A stretch of 64,000 bases of DNA from UBA1794 sp050946375 (GTDB lineage Bacteria > Bacteroidota > Bacteroidia > Bacteroidales > Bacteroidaceae), in the NCBI GenBank assembly GCA_050946375.1, contig JBMNUT010000001.1:1-64000 (forward strand), given 5' to 3'. Positions within the stretch are counted from its first letter, which is position 1, and the number at the start of each line of letters is the position of its first letter. Of this stretch, positions 42,738-51,614 are shown piece by piece. Under the pieces are notes generated by a model. The model had not been told where the DNA came from. It saw only the letters and a program-made list of their open reading frames with translations, and searched no databases. The translations under genes were made by a program, and so were the position numbers.

Positions 42738-45055
42738 AATTCGTATGCGTTTTTTTGTTCTTCAATATCGTGTTGTCCGCCACTACCGGGACACTTCAGA
42801 TGAGTATCGAAGTAGCGCGTGATTTTTTCATAAAGATGAATGCGGTCGTGCCCCGTCACATGATGCCCATACGTGGGGTACAAAAAGAAATCGGGCTGTA
42901 CGCCGGCTTCCACGGCAGCCTGCAGAAACGAGAAAACATGCACCGGCAAAACGACCGAATCCTGTCCACCGTGAATCAGGAGCAACGCCCCTTTCAGCCG
43001 CCCGACAAGCTGCTTCAGGTCGGTAGCGGCATATCCTTCCGTATTTTCCGCAGGCGTCTTCATGTAGCGCTCCCCGTACATCACCTCGTAATACCGCCAG
43101 TCGATGACCGCTCCGCCCGCCACTCCGGCGCAAAAAACTTCGGGGTAACGCAACATCAGAGCCACAGTCATGTGTCCGCCATAGCTCCATCCGTGCACTC
43201 CGATGCGACGATTATCCACAAAAGGCAGGGACTGCAGGAAACGAACGCCGCACATCTGGTCCTTTTCCTCCTCCACGCCTAAACGACGGGAGGTAGCGCT
43301 TTCGAACGAAAAGTCACGTCCGCGGCTTCCCCGGCTGTCCAGTGTAAAGACAATGTAGCCACGGTTTGCCATATAAATGTCCCACCCGCGTGCCTCATAT
43401 TGCCAACGGTCGGAAATCAACCGGATGCCCGGTCCGCCGTACACGTAGAGGATAACCGGATAAAGGCGTGCGGCATCGAAATCCGCAGGCTTCAGCATCC
43501 GATAATAAAGGGGAGTCGTTTCGTCGGCTGCCGGCAAGACACCCAGTTCTATGGAGGGCATCCGGCATCCGGAATAAGGATCGGAAGCCGAAAGCAGATG
43601 CGCCACCTGCCGGCCGTCGCGGCAGTCCATTACGTCCACTTCGCCCGGCATGTCATGCGACTGATGACGGCTTAAGAGGAAACGCCTCGAAGGCGAAAGC
43701 TCGCCTTCCTGCCACCCGTCGGGATAAAGGCTGCACCGGCGCAAAGAATACGCCCCGACAGTTCCGCCGGAGACCGACAGTTGCAGGCGATAGACATGCT
43801 GCTGCAAGGGAGAAGCCTGGTTGCTCGTAAACGTAAGTTCCTGCGTTTCTGCATCAAATCCCAACAAGTCGCCCACGAGCCATGCGCCCTGCGTCACCTG
43901 AAGCAGCTGCGTCCCGTCGGTACGGTACAGATAGAAATGGTCGAATCCGTCCCGGCGGCTGCGGTAGAGGAACGCATCTTCCTGCCAAGGCAGAAAAGCC
44001 ACGGGATGCAAAGGCTGCACATATTTCTCGTTTTCTTCCGCCACCACTACGCCTTCGCGCTGCCCGGTATGGGCATCGTAGCGGCACAATTCGGCCCGCG
44101 TCTGCGTCCGGTTCAGTTCGATGATGTACAACTTTTGTCCGTCGGGACTCCAGGAAATATTGGTAAAATAGCGGTCTACGGGACTGCCGGTCTGCAGAAA
44201 AACGGTAGTTCGTGCGGCCGGGTCATAGATTCCTATCGTCACTTGGTGACTCTCCCTGCCGGCCATCGGATAGCGAACGGCAGGACGTTCGGCAGCCATC
44301 GCCTCAGCCTCCACCAGATAGTGCTGCTCCACCATGCGCTCATCCATACGGTAAAAGGCCAACAGCTGCCCGCCGGGGCTCCAAAACGTACCCTTCGCAA
44401 TGCCCCATTCCTCGCGGTGCACTTTTTGTCCGCACAGCACGCCTTCGGGCTCGTCCGTCACCTGCTGCGCGCCGGAGGCAGTGGAAACAAACAGATTGTT
44501 CCCCACCGTATAGGCTACGGCCTGCAAGTTCGGACTGACATCGGCACAAGCAGCGTCGGGAGGGAGCAATATTTTCCGCTCCAGCCGCCAGCGTGAGAAA
44601 TCAATCCATACATATCCCTGGCCGGGAAGATACACTTGAATCACAGGCTTCCCTGGCAAGGGAAAAGAAAGACGCTCAAGGGTATAGACTTTGTTCAGCC
44701 CCGCATCGGTGAGAAAGCGGTTGAGCTGCTCGAAAGAAAAGAGGTACTGCCAGTTGCCCGCGGCGGCATCAAATGCCAAAAGCGCTTCCCCTTCCGGCAA
44801 AAAGTCACGGCACTTTTCACCAAAAGGGGAAGCGCTTTTTACGCAATCAGCCACGGCTTTCCGGCAAAAGTCTTCCTCGCTCGAAAGCACCAGGCAATCG
44901 CCCCACCACAGAGCGCCGCCCAATGCAGCCGTCAGATAGCGCACACGGCTCGACCCGCCGGGTAACAATTCGTCCAATCCCAGCATCTTTCCCTCCCGTG
45001 CGGCGCAAGGCGCAGAAACGGGAAGCGCGGATGTAGCTGAAGCGGGAAGCGGCAT
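42734..45055 (-). CDS. Dipeptidyl-peptidase IV-like S9B serine peptidase, without signal peptide
   Basis: 773 aa. N-terminal eight-bladed propeller (SYSPDG-type repeats such as ISWSPDGQKLYII) and a C-terminal alpha/beta hydrolase with the nucleophile motif GWSYGG (HGWSYGGHMTV), the Asp in GGQDSVV and the His in YPTYGHHVTGHDR. The propeller Glu pair expected in DPP IV is close to DERMVEQ/HREEWG. S9B enzymes are normally exported, but this protein begins MPLPASATSALPVSAP with no hydrophobic core, and only 12 bp separate it from the upstream gene. Residues ~60-95 (EEDFCRKAV...KSASPFGEKCRDFLPEGEAL) are encoded by the dispersed repeat and look like an in-frame insertion. Confidence 0.88.
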   Translation of the reverse strand: MPLPASATSALPVSAPCAAREGKMLGLDELLPGGSSRVRYLTAALGGALWWGDCLVLSSEEDFCRKAVADCVKSASPFGEKCRDFLPEGEALLAFDAAAGNWQYLFSFEQLNRFLTDAGLNKVYTLERLSFPLPGKPVIQVYLPGQGYVWIDFSRWRLERKILLPPDAACADVSPNLQAVAYTVGNNLFVSTASGAQQVTDEPEGVLCGQKVHREEWGIAKGTFWSPGGQLLAFYRMDERMVEQHYLVEAEAMAAERPAVRYPMAGRESHQVTIGIYDPAARTTVFLQTGSPVDRYFTNISWSPDGQKLYIIELNRTQTRAELCRYDAHTGQREGVVVAEENEKYVQPLHPVAFLPWQEDAFLYRSRRDGFDHFYLYRTDGTQLLQVTQGAWLVGDLLGFDAETQELTFTSNQASPLQQHVYRLQLSVSGGTVGAYSLRRCSLYPDGWQEGELSPSRRFLLSRHQSHDMPGEVDVMDCRDGRQVAHLLSASDPYSGCRMPSIELGVLPAADETTPLYYRMLKPADFDAARLYPVILYVYGGPGIRLISDRWQYEARGWDIYMANRGYIVFTLDSRGSRGRDFSFESATSRRLGVEEEKDQMCGVRFLQSLPFVDNRRIGVHGWSYGGHMTVALMLRYPEVFCAGVAGGAVIDWRYYEVMYGERYMKTPAENTEGYAATDLKQLVGRLKGALLLIHGGQDSVVLPVHVFSFLQAAVEAGVQPDFFLYPTYGHHVTGHDRIHLYEKITRYFDTHLKCPGSGGQHDIEEQKNAYEL
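44770..44878 (+). repeat. Dispersed repeat cluster inside the DPP IV gene
   Basis: Units CACGGCACTTTTCACC, CCACGGCTTTCCGGCAAAAG and CTTCCGGCAAAAAG within an otherwise ordinary coding region. Part is a long inverted repeat, AAAAGCGCTTCCCCTT at 44777 with AAGGGGAAGCGCTTTT at 44824. The frame stays open. Confidence 0.65.
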
Positions 45056-45067
45056 GCGCGGTTCTGT

Positions 45068-46528
45068 TTAATCGGTTTCAGTCGGTTCAGGCTTCCGGAG
45101 CGCGTTTTCCTCCAGGCCCAACTCGGCAATCACCCGACGGCGCTCCTCATAGACGCGGCGCACTTCGTTGTCGACGTGCCGTTTTCCCGAGAAATGCCCC
45201 GGCCGGTTGCCGGAATAGGAAGAGCGCGAATCAAAACGACGCGAAGGCGCATCAGAATAACGCCGGTGGTCGGAAAAAGAAGAGAAACGCTTCTCGCCGA
45301 AATGCGGTGCGCTTTCGGCAGAATCCGCAGGCTCTTCTCCCTCAGGCATACGGTTGATTCGCTCCTTATAGTCGCTGTTTTTTCCACTAAACAGCTCATA
45401 TTTACGATATTCGCACTCCAGCGCTCCATTATACAAGGCAATGCGCTCCGAAGGATGGAGCCCTATCTGGTTCACCGCCTCACGGTTGCTGCTGATAATC
45501 CAAGCGGTATTATCATAAAATTCATGCTTGAGTTTTGTCCCGAGCGTGCTGTACAAGTCCAGCAGCGACTGCCCGCCCCCGAGCCGTTCCCCATAGGGCG
45601 GATTGGTAATCATGAGCGCCTTTTCAGCCGGACGCACAAATTCTTCCAGCGGCCGCACGGCAAGAACAGTCTCTTTGCCCAGCCCCGCGGCTTTTACATT
45701 GCGGGACGCTTTTTGGTATGCCTGCTGAAGAATGTCATATCCGTAGAGGCGATGTTCGAACGGACGCTCTGCGGAATCGTCGTTATATATCTGCTCAAAG
45801 AGTTCAGCGTCGAAGTCCGGCCATTTCTCAAAGGCATAACTCTGGCGGAAAACACCCGGCGCAATATTGCGGGCAATGAGGCCCGCTTCAATCAAGATGG
45901 TGCCGGAACCACACATCGGGTCTATCAAATCGCACTCACCCTGCCAGCCCGTGAGCAAGACCATGCCTGCCGCCAGCACTTCGTTGAGAGGCGCTTCGGT
46001 CGTTTCCTGGCGGTAACCGCGCCGATGGAGCGACTCCCCGCTGCTGTCCAGGCAAAGGGTACAGGAAGTTCCGGCAATGTGAATGTGCAAAAGCATATCA
46101 GGATCATTCAAACGCACCGAAGGGCGCTTGCCGGACAGTTCGCGGAAATGGTCGGCCACCGCATCCTTAACGCGATAGGCGACGAACTTGGAATGACGGA
46201 ATTCGTCGCTGTAAACTACCGAATCCACCGCAAAAGTCTTTTCCGGGGTAAGCCACTCACCCCAATCGATGGCACGCACTTGCTCGTACACCTCATCCGC
46301 ATTTTGCGCAGAGAAACGCTTTATCGGCTTCAAGATGCGCAACGCTGTGCGAAGAGCGAAGTTCGCCCGGTACATTAGTTCCTTGTTTCCGGAGAAAGAG
46401 ACCATGCGTCGCCCTATTTCCACATTATTCGCACCCAAATCCGTTAGCTCTTTTGCCAAAACCTCTTCCAATCCTTGAAAAGTTTTGGCTATCATCTCAA
46501 ACTCAGATGCAGTGTTTTCCTGTTCCAT
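45068..46528 (-). CDS. THUMP-domain 23S rRNA guanine-N2 methyltransferase (RlmL-like)
   Basis: 486 aa. THUMP domain at the N-terminus (IAKTFQGLEEVLAKELTDLG), then a Rossmann methyltransferase with DPMCGSGTILIEAGLIARN and the catalytic NPPYGERLGG. This is the RlmL N-terminal/RlmKL-like family methylating guanine in 23S rRNA. The last ~85 residues are an Arg/Ser/Phe-rich tail of low complexity, uncommon in the enterobacterial enzyme. It is the first gene of the minus-strand unit ending in znuC. A -7 box (46563-46570) lies 35 bp upstream. Confidence 0.88.
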   Translation of the reverse strand: MEQENTASEFEMIAKTFQGLEEVLAKELTDLGANNVEIGRRMVSFSGNKELMYRANFALRTALRILKPIKRFSAQNADEVYEQVRAIDWGEWLTPEKTFAVDSVVYSDEFRHSKFVAYRVKDAVADHFRELSGKRPSVRLNDPDMLLHIHIAGTSCTLCLDSSGESLHRRGYRQETTEAPLNEVLAAGMVLLTGWQGECDLIDPMCGSGTILIEAGLIARNIAPGVFRQSYAFEKWPDFDAELFEQIYNDDSAERPFEHRLYGYDILQQAYQKASRNVKAAGLGKETVLAVRPLEEFVRPAEKALMITNPPYGERLGGGQSLLDLYSTLGTKLKHEFYDNTAWIISSNREAVNQIGLHPSERIALYNGALECEYRKYELFSGKNSDYKERINRMPEGEEPADSAESAPHFGEKRFSSFSDHRRYSDAPSRRFDSRSSYSGNRPGHFSGKRHVDNEVRRVYEERRRVIAELGLEENALRKPEPTETD

Positions 46529-46562
46529 GTATCTATGCTAAATATAATAATATGTAGGAATT

Positions 46563-46570
46563 CAAATATA
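46563..46570 (-). promoter_or_regulatory. -7 box of the rlmL-DPP IV-purD-znuAC unit
   Basis: Minus-strand TATATTTG, 34 bp before the start at 46528. No clear -33. Confidence 0.5.
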
Positions 46571-46607
46571 AAATCGGCTTTGTTCCGTGTCGTTGTGTAC
46601 GGTCTGT

Positions 46608-47558
46608 TTATCCTCTGCGCTGCACAATCCGCCCGCCCGGCGGCACACTTTCCGTCACCCACAGGTTACCGCCGATTGTGGCGCCCCGCCCGATTGTGAT
46701 GCGACCCAATATCGTCGCGTTGGAATATACAATCACATCATCCTCAAGGATGGGGTGCCGCGGAATGCCTTTTATGGGGTTTCCGTCGGAATCCAGCGGG
46801 AAACTCTTCGCACCGAGGGTAACCCCCTGGTACAATTTCACGCCGTTACCGATAATGCTCGTTGCACCAATTACCACACCGGTACCGTGGTCTATCGTAA
46901 AATAGGAACCGATTTGGGCGCCCGGATGAATGTCTATTCCCGTTTCGCTATGGGCCATTTCCGTAATAATGCGAGGAATCAAAGGCACACCCAGCACCAG
47001 TAATTCATGCGCAATGCGGTAGTTGGAGATAGCCCGTATGGCAGGGTAACAGCAAATCACCTCGCCGTAGCTCGTGGCCGCCGGGTCGCCGTTGTAAGCA
47101 GCTACCACATCGGTCGACAACACCTGGCGCAACTCGGGCAAACGGGATACGAAAGCCGCCGCCATCTCCGCAGCTTTTTGATGAAGCGCTTCCGCGCAAT
47201 CCGATTCCGGCTGCTTCGTCGCTCCGGAAGTGGCCACACGGCCGGAAAAAAGCCGCTCGTCTTCCTCACAATCCTTGCTGAAGCAAAGCCCTGCACGTAT
47301 CTGCTTCTCGAGCAAGCCATAGAGCCGTTCCACACCCACCCCTATATGATAGGAAAGGGTGCGGCTGTCCAACGTGGAGTTACCATAATAGCCCGGGAAG
47401 AGAATAGCTCGTGCCAGTTCCACCACCTCCCGCAATACCTTGTTCGAAGGCAAAGGCTCACCGTCCCGATGCTGGTGCATCAAGAGACGATAGCTTTCGG
47501 GTTGCGAGAGTTTCTCTACTGATTCTGTCAATACATGCGTGAAGTCTATACCACTCAT
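46608..47558 (-). CDS. cysE: Serine O-acetyltransferase
   Basis: 316 aa, the longer EpsC-type form. Makes O-acetylserine for cysteine synthesis. An N-terminal helical domain is followed by left-handed beta-helix hexapeptide repeats with the catalytic motif DIHPGAQIGSYFTIDHGTGVVIG, then GVKLYQGVTLGAKSF and HPILEDDVIVYSNATILG. It has its own promoter at 47607-47638. Confidence 0.95.
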   Translation of the reverse strand: MSGIDFTHVLTESVEKLSQPESYRLLMHQHRDGEPLPSNKVLREVVELARAILFPGYYGNSTLDSRTLSYHIGVGVERLYGLLEKQIRAGLCFSKDCEEDERLFSGRVATSGATKQPESDCAEALHQKAAEMAAAFVSRLPELRQVLSTDVVAAYNGDPAATSYGEVICCYPAIRAISNYRIAHELLVLGVPLIPRIITEMAHSETGIDIHPGAQIGSYFTIDHGTGVVIGATSIIGNGVKLYQGVTLGAKSFPLDSDGNPIKGIPRHPILEDDVIVYSNATILGRITIGRGATIGGNLWVTESVPPGGRIVQRRG

Positions 47559-47606
47559 CCGTATCTCCTTTGCCCTACGCTACAGGGCGAATGTCTAAAT
47601 ATTGTG

Positions 47607-47638
47607 CAAAGATAGATAAAAAAACGGCCTTTCTCAAA
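47607..47638 (-). promoter_or_regulatory. Promoter of cysE
   Basis: Minus-strand TTTG (47635-47638), 20 bp, TATCTTTG (47607-47614). Full match to the Bacteroidota consensus. Confidence 0.75.
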
Positions 47639-47648
47639 AAGATACCTG

Positions 47649-48803
47649 CTACTTGTTACAAATATTCTCATAGAGAGTCATCATTTGCCGTGCCAGATGT
47701 TCCGAACGGAAACGCGCAGCATACTCAAAGCCCCGCTCGGTCATTTCCTTACGCAAAGGTGCATAATTCAAAACCTGGTCAATGGCCACCGACCACTCCC
47801 GGGCCTCGGAAGGGGAAACATAGATGCTGTGCGGGCCGCCCGCCTCCTCCAGACACGAGCCGGTGGCTGCCACCACGGGAGTACGGCTGCATAAGGCCTC
47901 CAGGATGGGAATGCCAAAGCCCTCGAAATAGCTGGGATAAAGGAAAACTTCGGCCATCTGGTACAAGGCCGGAAGGTCGGAAAATGCCACATTGTGCAGC
48001 ATGAGCAAGCGGTTGGCCACGCCCAATTCACGGGCGCGATACAGCACCTTGTCGGCATACGACGTGCGCTTTCCCACTGCCACCAGCGGTAAATTATAAC
48101 GCATCCCGGCCAGAGCTTCCACCAGGCGCAAGAGGTTCTTGCGGCTTTCGATGCTCCCCACGTACAAAAGGAACCGTTCCGGCAACCGATATTTGCTCCG
48201 CACCTCATACTTCTGAGCCGATGAAGCCAACTGACGAAACTGCTCGTCGCAGCCCTGGTAAAGCACCTGTATCTTCTCTTCCTCGACGCCGAAAAAGGAA
48301 ATCAGGTCGCGTTTCGTACATTCGCTCACAGCCACGACACAATCTGCCCGGCGGCAAGCCGAACGAAACTTATACTCATATATTTTGCGGTCTATCCTCG
48401 GATAAAACTCCGGATAGCGCATGAAAATCAAGTCATGCAACGTTACTACCGTGCGCAGCCCCGGAATCCGTTCAATCCCCACCGGCAATTCATTGCTCAA
48501 GCCGTGGAACAGCTGCGGTACGCGCCTCGCTATCTGGCGACTCATGCCGAACACACGCCACAAGGAGGGGAACTTCTGCCAAACCGATCCCTCGGGAAAA
48601 TCCAGTTCCACGCAGTTCTTTCCCTCCAGAGAGCCCAACAAACGGGCCTTTTCGCGGCTGGGCACATAGAGTTGATAAGTACGGTCCGGAAAAGAGGTAC
48701 AAAGCCCTTCCAGCACAAAGCGACTGTAGTTGCCCAGCCCCGTGCGGTTCTGGGCAGCCCGCTTCGCATCGAAAGCAAGAGTCATTACAGATGATTCGTT
48801 CAT
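47649..48803 (-). CDS. GT4-family glycosyltransferase
   Basis: 384 aa. N-terminal TLAFDAKRAAQNRTGLGNYSRF and the C-terminal retaining-GT block YPSYFEGFGIPILEALCSRTPVVA identify GT4. The middle has the donor-site linker RFLLYVGSIESRKNLLRLVEAL. It probably transfers a hexose in LPS, O-antigen or glycoprotein glycan assembly. It overlaps the GT2 gene upstream by 4 bp (ATGA), so the two are coupled. Confidence 0.92.
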   Translation of the reverse strand: MNESSVMTLAFDAKRAAQNRTGLGNYSRFVLEGLCTSFPDRTYQLYVPSREKARLLGSLEGKNCVELDFPEGSVWQKFPSLWRVFGMSRQIARRVPQLFHGLSNELPVGIERIPGLRTVVTLHDLIFMRYPEFYPRIDRKIYEYKFRSACRRADCVVAVSECTKRDLISFFGVEEEKIQVLYQGCDEQFRQLASSAQKYEVRSKYRLPERFLLYVGSIESRKNLLRLVEALAGMRYNLPLVAVGKRTSYADKVLYRARELGVANRLLMLHNVAFSDLPALYQMAEVFLYPSYFEGFGIPILEALCSRTPVVAATGSCLEEAGGPHSIYVSPSEAREWSVAIDQVLNYAPLRKEMTERGFEYAARFRSEHLARQMMTLYENICNK

Positions 48804-49570
48804 AAGCGCGACTGTTCTTCTTGTTTGGCCAACGTCACAAATTTATAGTAAGCATCGAGCATGGCCCAAATCAGCCCGGGTATTCCGTCGCGGAAACCGC
48901 CTTTCTGCACATAAGTATGGAAGAAACGGAAAAAAGGTTTCACGCAAAAGGCTGCAAGCCCGTACGAACGGGCTCCCCGCCGTCCTACTTCCTGGTCGGT
49001 ATAAAGGTCGGTCTTCCGCAAGCGGGCCGCAATGCTGTTGTCCGCCAGATGCACAAAAGCCAGTTCACCACGCTCCTTAGGCACCGTCTCCACACGCCCC
49101 TCGATGCGCGGTTGCGCATGAATCGTCGCCGGCCAGTCGATGCTGTCGCGACGCGCGAAGCGGGTTATGTAGTCCGGATAAAGGCATTTCATGAAGCGGC
49201 CCATGAAATAATTCTTACGGGGCAGGCGCAAAGCTGCGGGAGCATCCGGTCTCTTCACCAGCTCATACAGATATTTCCGCAATTCGTCGGGCACGATTTC
49301 GTCCGCATCGACAATCAATACCCACGGATACCGTGCCGCCCGTATGGCCGCGTTACGCGCCGGCTCGCAAATGGTGCAGCGCTCGTGCATGACCACCCTT
49401 GCCCCGAAGCGCTCGGCGATGCGCAACGTATCGTCTTCGCTGTACATGTCGCAAATTACAATCTCGTCGAATCGTTCCAACGAATGCAACACCTGCTCCA
49501 AATGCTCCGCGGCATTGAACGTGTTGAGCACTGCGCTGATGCGCGGTTCCACCAGGGAATTTCCAGACAT
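48800..49570 (-). CDS. GT2-family glycosyltransferase (WaaE/KdtX-like)
   Basis: 256 aa from the ATG at 49570. The frame has another start at 49600, but the -7 box at 49598-49605 puts the transcript start near 49590, so 49570 is right. GT2 blocks: SAVLNTFNAAEHLEQVL, IVICDMYSEDDT and VLIVDADEIVPDELR. The length and the EPARNAAI and PWVLIVDADE blocks are of the WaaE-type lipopolysaccharide core glucosyltransferases. It is first of a two-gene unit with the GT4. Confidence 0.88.
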   Translation of the reverse strand: MSGNSLVEPRISAVLNTFNAAEHLEQVLHSLERFDEIVICDMYSEDDTLRIAERFGARVVMHERCTICEPARNAAIRAARYPWVLIVDADEIVPDELRKYLYELVKRPDAPAALRLPRKNYFMGRFMKCLYPDYITRFARRDSIDWPATIHAQPRIEGRVETVPKERGELAFVHLADNSIAARLRKTDLYTDQEVGRRGARSYGLAAFCVKPFFRFFHTYVQKGGFRDGIPGLIWAMLDAYYKFVTLAKQEEQSRL

Positions 49571-49597
49571 AATACAGCTACTGTTCGTTTCGTGCTG

Positions 49598-49605
49598 CAA
49601 AGATA
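49598..49605 (-). promoter_or_regulatory. -7 box of the GT2-GT4 unit
   Basis: Minus-strand TATCTTTG. CAAA 24 bp upstream on the same strand is a loose -33. It decides the start codon of the GT2 gene (49570, not 49600). Confidence 0.65.
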
Positions 49606-49672
49606 CGACTAAATCCCCTATATTCCTGTCAAAATGAGGCAGTCCTTTTCAGCAGGAATATAAAAATCGTTC

Positions 49673-49680
49673 TATTTTTG
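49673..49680 (+). promoter_or_regulatory. -7 box of the plus-strand GT2 gene
   Basis: TATTTTTG, 25 bp before the start at 49706, back to back with the promoter of the opposite unit. Confidence 0.6.
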
Positions 49681-49705
49681 CAAAACTTTTCCGATTCCAT
49701 CGCCC

Positions 49706-50677
49706 ATGCAAACAAACGAAACGCCCCTCATTTCCCTCATCACTCCCGTATATAATGGCGAAAAGTACCTTGCCCGGTGCCTCGACAGCCTGCGGGCACA
49801 AGACTATCCGCGACTGGAATTCATCGTCGTCGACGACGGTTCGACCGACAACAGCCCCCGCATCCTCCGGCAATATGCAGCCCGAGACCGGCGTTTCCGC
49901 TGCTTCCGGCAGGAAAATGCCGGGCAAAGTGCTGCGCGCAACCGCGCCTTACAGCTAAGCAGAGGGGAGTTCATCGGATTTGTCGATGCAGACGACTACG
50001 CAGAGCCCGGGCTTGTCTCCCAACTCTACCGCAATCTACGGGAAAATGAAGCCGATATTGCCTGCTGCGCCTTCTGGACGGAAGGCAAAGAACACCGCCT
50101 CGCCCCGTTGCCCGACCGGGTACTCTCGATGGAAGAGGCCTACACGCTGCTCGTCGAGAACCGCGACTTGAAGCACTTTCTGTGGAACAAACTGTTCCGG
50201 CGCAGCGTCATTGAGGGAATAAAGATGCCGGAGGACCGCATTTTCGAGGACATCGTTTCTCTCACTTCCTGCCTCGCCCGCTGCCGGAAGTTCTCCCTCC
50301 TGAGCCAGCCGCTCTACCACTATTGCGAAAACACGGAAAGCTCTTCGCGCACACTGTCGCTGGAAAAGCGTTTTCAGTTTGTCCTTGCCACCCACGAGGA
50401 GCAACTCTTCGGCCTGGAGCGCGGCATCCTGCCCCTGCACTACCGTACCCGCATACTCAAGCGCAGCATCCATCTGGCCAACCGGCTACTGCTGCAAAAA
50501 GAAACACCCTACACCAACCGCCTCCTGCAGCGCACCCTCCACATCATGCATGCCTACGACGGGATGAAAGACGTAGAGCTCAGCACCGCCCTGCGCCGCC
50601 GTTTGCTCTACCGCCACCTGAATACGTACCGCAAAGCCTACCGCCTTGTGCACAATCTGCACAAGAAAAAGAACTGA
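49706..50677 (+). CDS. GT2-family glycosyltransferase
   Basis: 323 aa. A canonical GT-A start (ISLITPVYNGEKYLARCLDSL), FIVVDDGSTDNS, and the DxD-type block FVDADDY. Then the EDIVS block common in Bacteroidales GT2 enzymes that build LPS or capsule. Only 4 bp separates its stop from the convergent glycosyltransferase. The final KKKN tail is basic. Confidence 0.93.
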   Translation: MQTNETPLISLITPVYNGEKYLARCLDSLRAQDYPRLEFIVVDDGSTDNSPRILRQYAARDRRFRCFRQENAGQSAARNRALQLSRGEFIGFVDADDYAEPGLVSQLYRNLRENEADIACCAFWTEGKEHRLAPLPDRVLSMEEAYTLLVENRDLKHFLWNKLFRRSVIEGIKMPEDRIFEDIVSLTSCLARCRKFSLLSQPLYHYCENTESSSRTLSLEKRFQFVLATHEEQLFGLERGILPLHYRTRILKRSIHLANRLLLQKETPYTNRLLQRTLHIMHAYDGMKDVELSTALRRRLLYRHLNTYRKAYRLVHNLHKKKN

Positions 50678-50681
50678 GCCC

Positions 50682-51614
50682 TTACCCTCGCCGCGAGAAA
50701 CGAGCGGCGTACGTATCGGGGTCGTCCAGGTATTCAGCCGGAAACTTATAGGTCAATTTATGCAGGAAGCAGTTCGCCGCAGCTTCCTCGAAGGCACTTT
50801 CCGAAAACTTCGCCCCCTGCTTCAGATAGCCCAGCAGCACATGTGTCGGAAGCTCCGGCACTACCGGCATCGACTCGTAGCTGCGACGGAAGCGTTCGTC
50901 GTAGCGCACGAGTGCGACAAACATGAGATGCAGCAAAAAGTAGTGCATCAGCCGGTTCTCATGCGCCCAGTAATCGGTCAGCATCTGCTGCCAACGCTCC
51001 ATCATATACTCCCCTTTCCGGCAACGGATGAAGCAACTCTGAATCAAAGTATAGGAAAACTCACCGCAAGAGTGGAACATGAAGAACGGTTCCGCCGCAA
51101 TCTTTTCCGGAATCGGTGCCGTCAGCAGGCACGTAGCGTCTATCCAGTAGCCGCCATACCGGGCGAGCAGAAAGACTCGGAGCACGTCGGAGAAATGGGC
51201 GTTGCTGATGCGCCCGGCCCGACGCTTGCGCAAAATGAAATCGGGCAGCTCCACATAGTCGGCAAAGTTCTGCTCCGTGATGAGCACAATCTCCTGCCCC
51301 GGCTGCCGATGACGCGCCACCGAGTCCAGACAGTTGCGCACCAACGGCGGAGCCTGCTCCAGCCCTTGCAGCCAGCACTGCCAGATGTACTCCGTTTCCC
51401 CCGCCGCTTTTTCGGAAAAGTCCCGGCGGTTTTCGGGAAAAGCGGCAGCACTTTTCGCCGGTTCCACATAGTGTTTGCCCAAATAGCGTATGCACCGCTC
51501 CGGATTGAGCGGGTGCAGGGCTTCGCGCACCCGGTGGCGTTTCTCCTTGTCACGCACCAGCGCAGAGCAGGTATTGGCAAAGAATTTCCCCAGAGCGATG
51601 AGCAGTCCGTTCAT
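50682..51614 (-). CDS. Capsular polysaccharide glycosyltransferase, GT32-like
   Basis: 310 aa from the ATG at 51614 (overlapping the next gene by 4 bp). Recognised by YIWQCWLQGLEQAPPLVRNCLDS and SDVLRVFLLARYGGYWIDATCLLT, where YGGxWxDA carries the DxD-like site of GT32 (mannosyltransferase OCH1-like) enzymes. Residues ~48-70 (HYVEPAKSAAAFPENRRDFSE) come from the dispersed repeat and sit before the conserved core, so they are probably tolerated as a linker. Confidence 0.85.
   Translation of the reverse strand: MNGLLIALGKFFANTCSALVRDKEKRHRVREALHPLNPERCIRYLGKHYVEPAKSAAAFPENRRDFSEKAAGETEYIWQCWLQGLEQAPPLVRNCLDSVARHRQPGQEIVLITEQNFADYVELPDFILRKRRAGRISNAHFSDVLRVFLLARYGGYWIDATCLLTAPIPEKIAAEPFFMFHSCGEFSYTLIQSCFIRCRKGEYMMERWQQMLTDYWAHENRLMHYFLLHLMFVALVRYDERFRRSYESMPVVPELPTHVLLGYLKQGAKFSESAFEEAAANCFLHKLTYKFPAEYLDDPDTYAARFSRRG
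51405..51465 (+). repeat. Dispersed repeat cluster inside a glycosyltransferase gene
   Basis: Units GCCGCTTTTTCGGAAAAGTCCC, GGCGGTTTTCGGGAAAAG and GCGGCAGCACTTTTCGCCGG. The gene on the other strand stays in frame through all of them. Confidence 0.75.

Noticed and set aside
49571..49600. Longer start of the GT2 gene at 49600
   Set aside because: The codon lies inside the -7 promoter box at 49598-49605, so it would not be transcribed.
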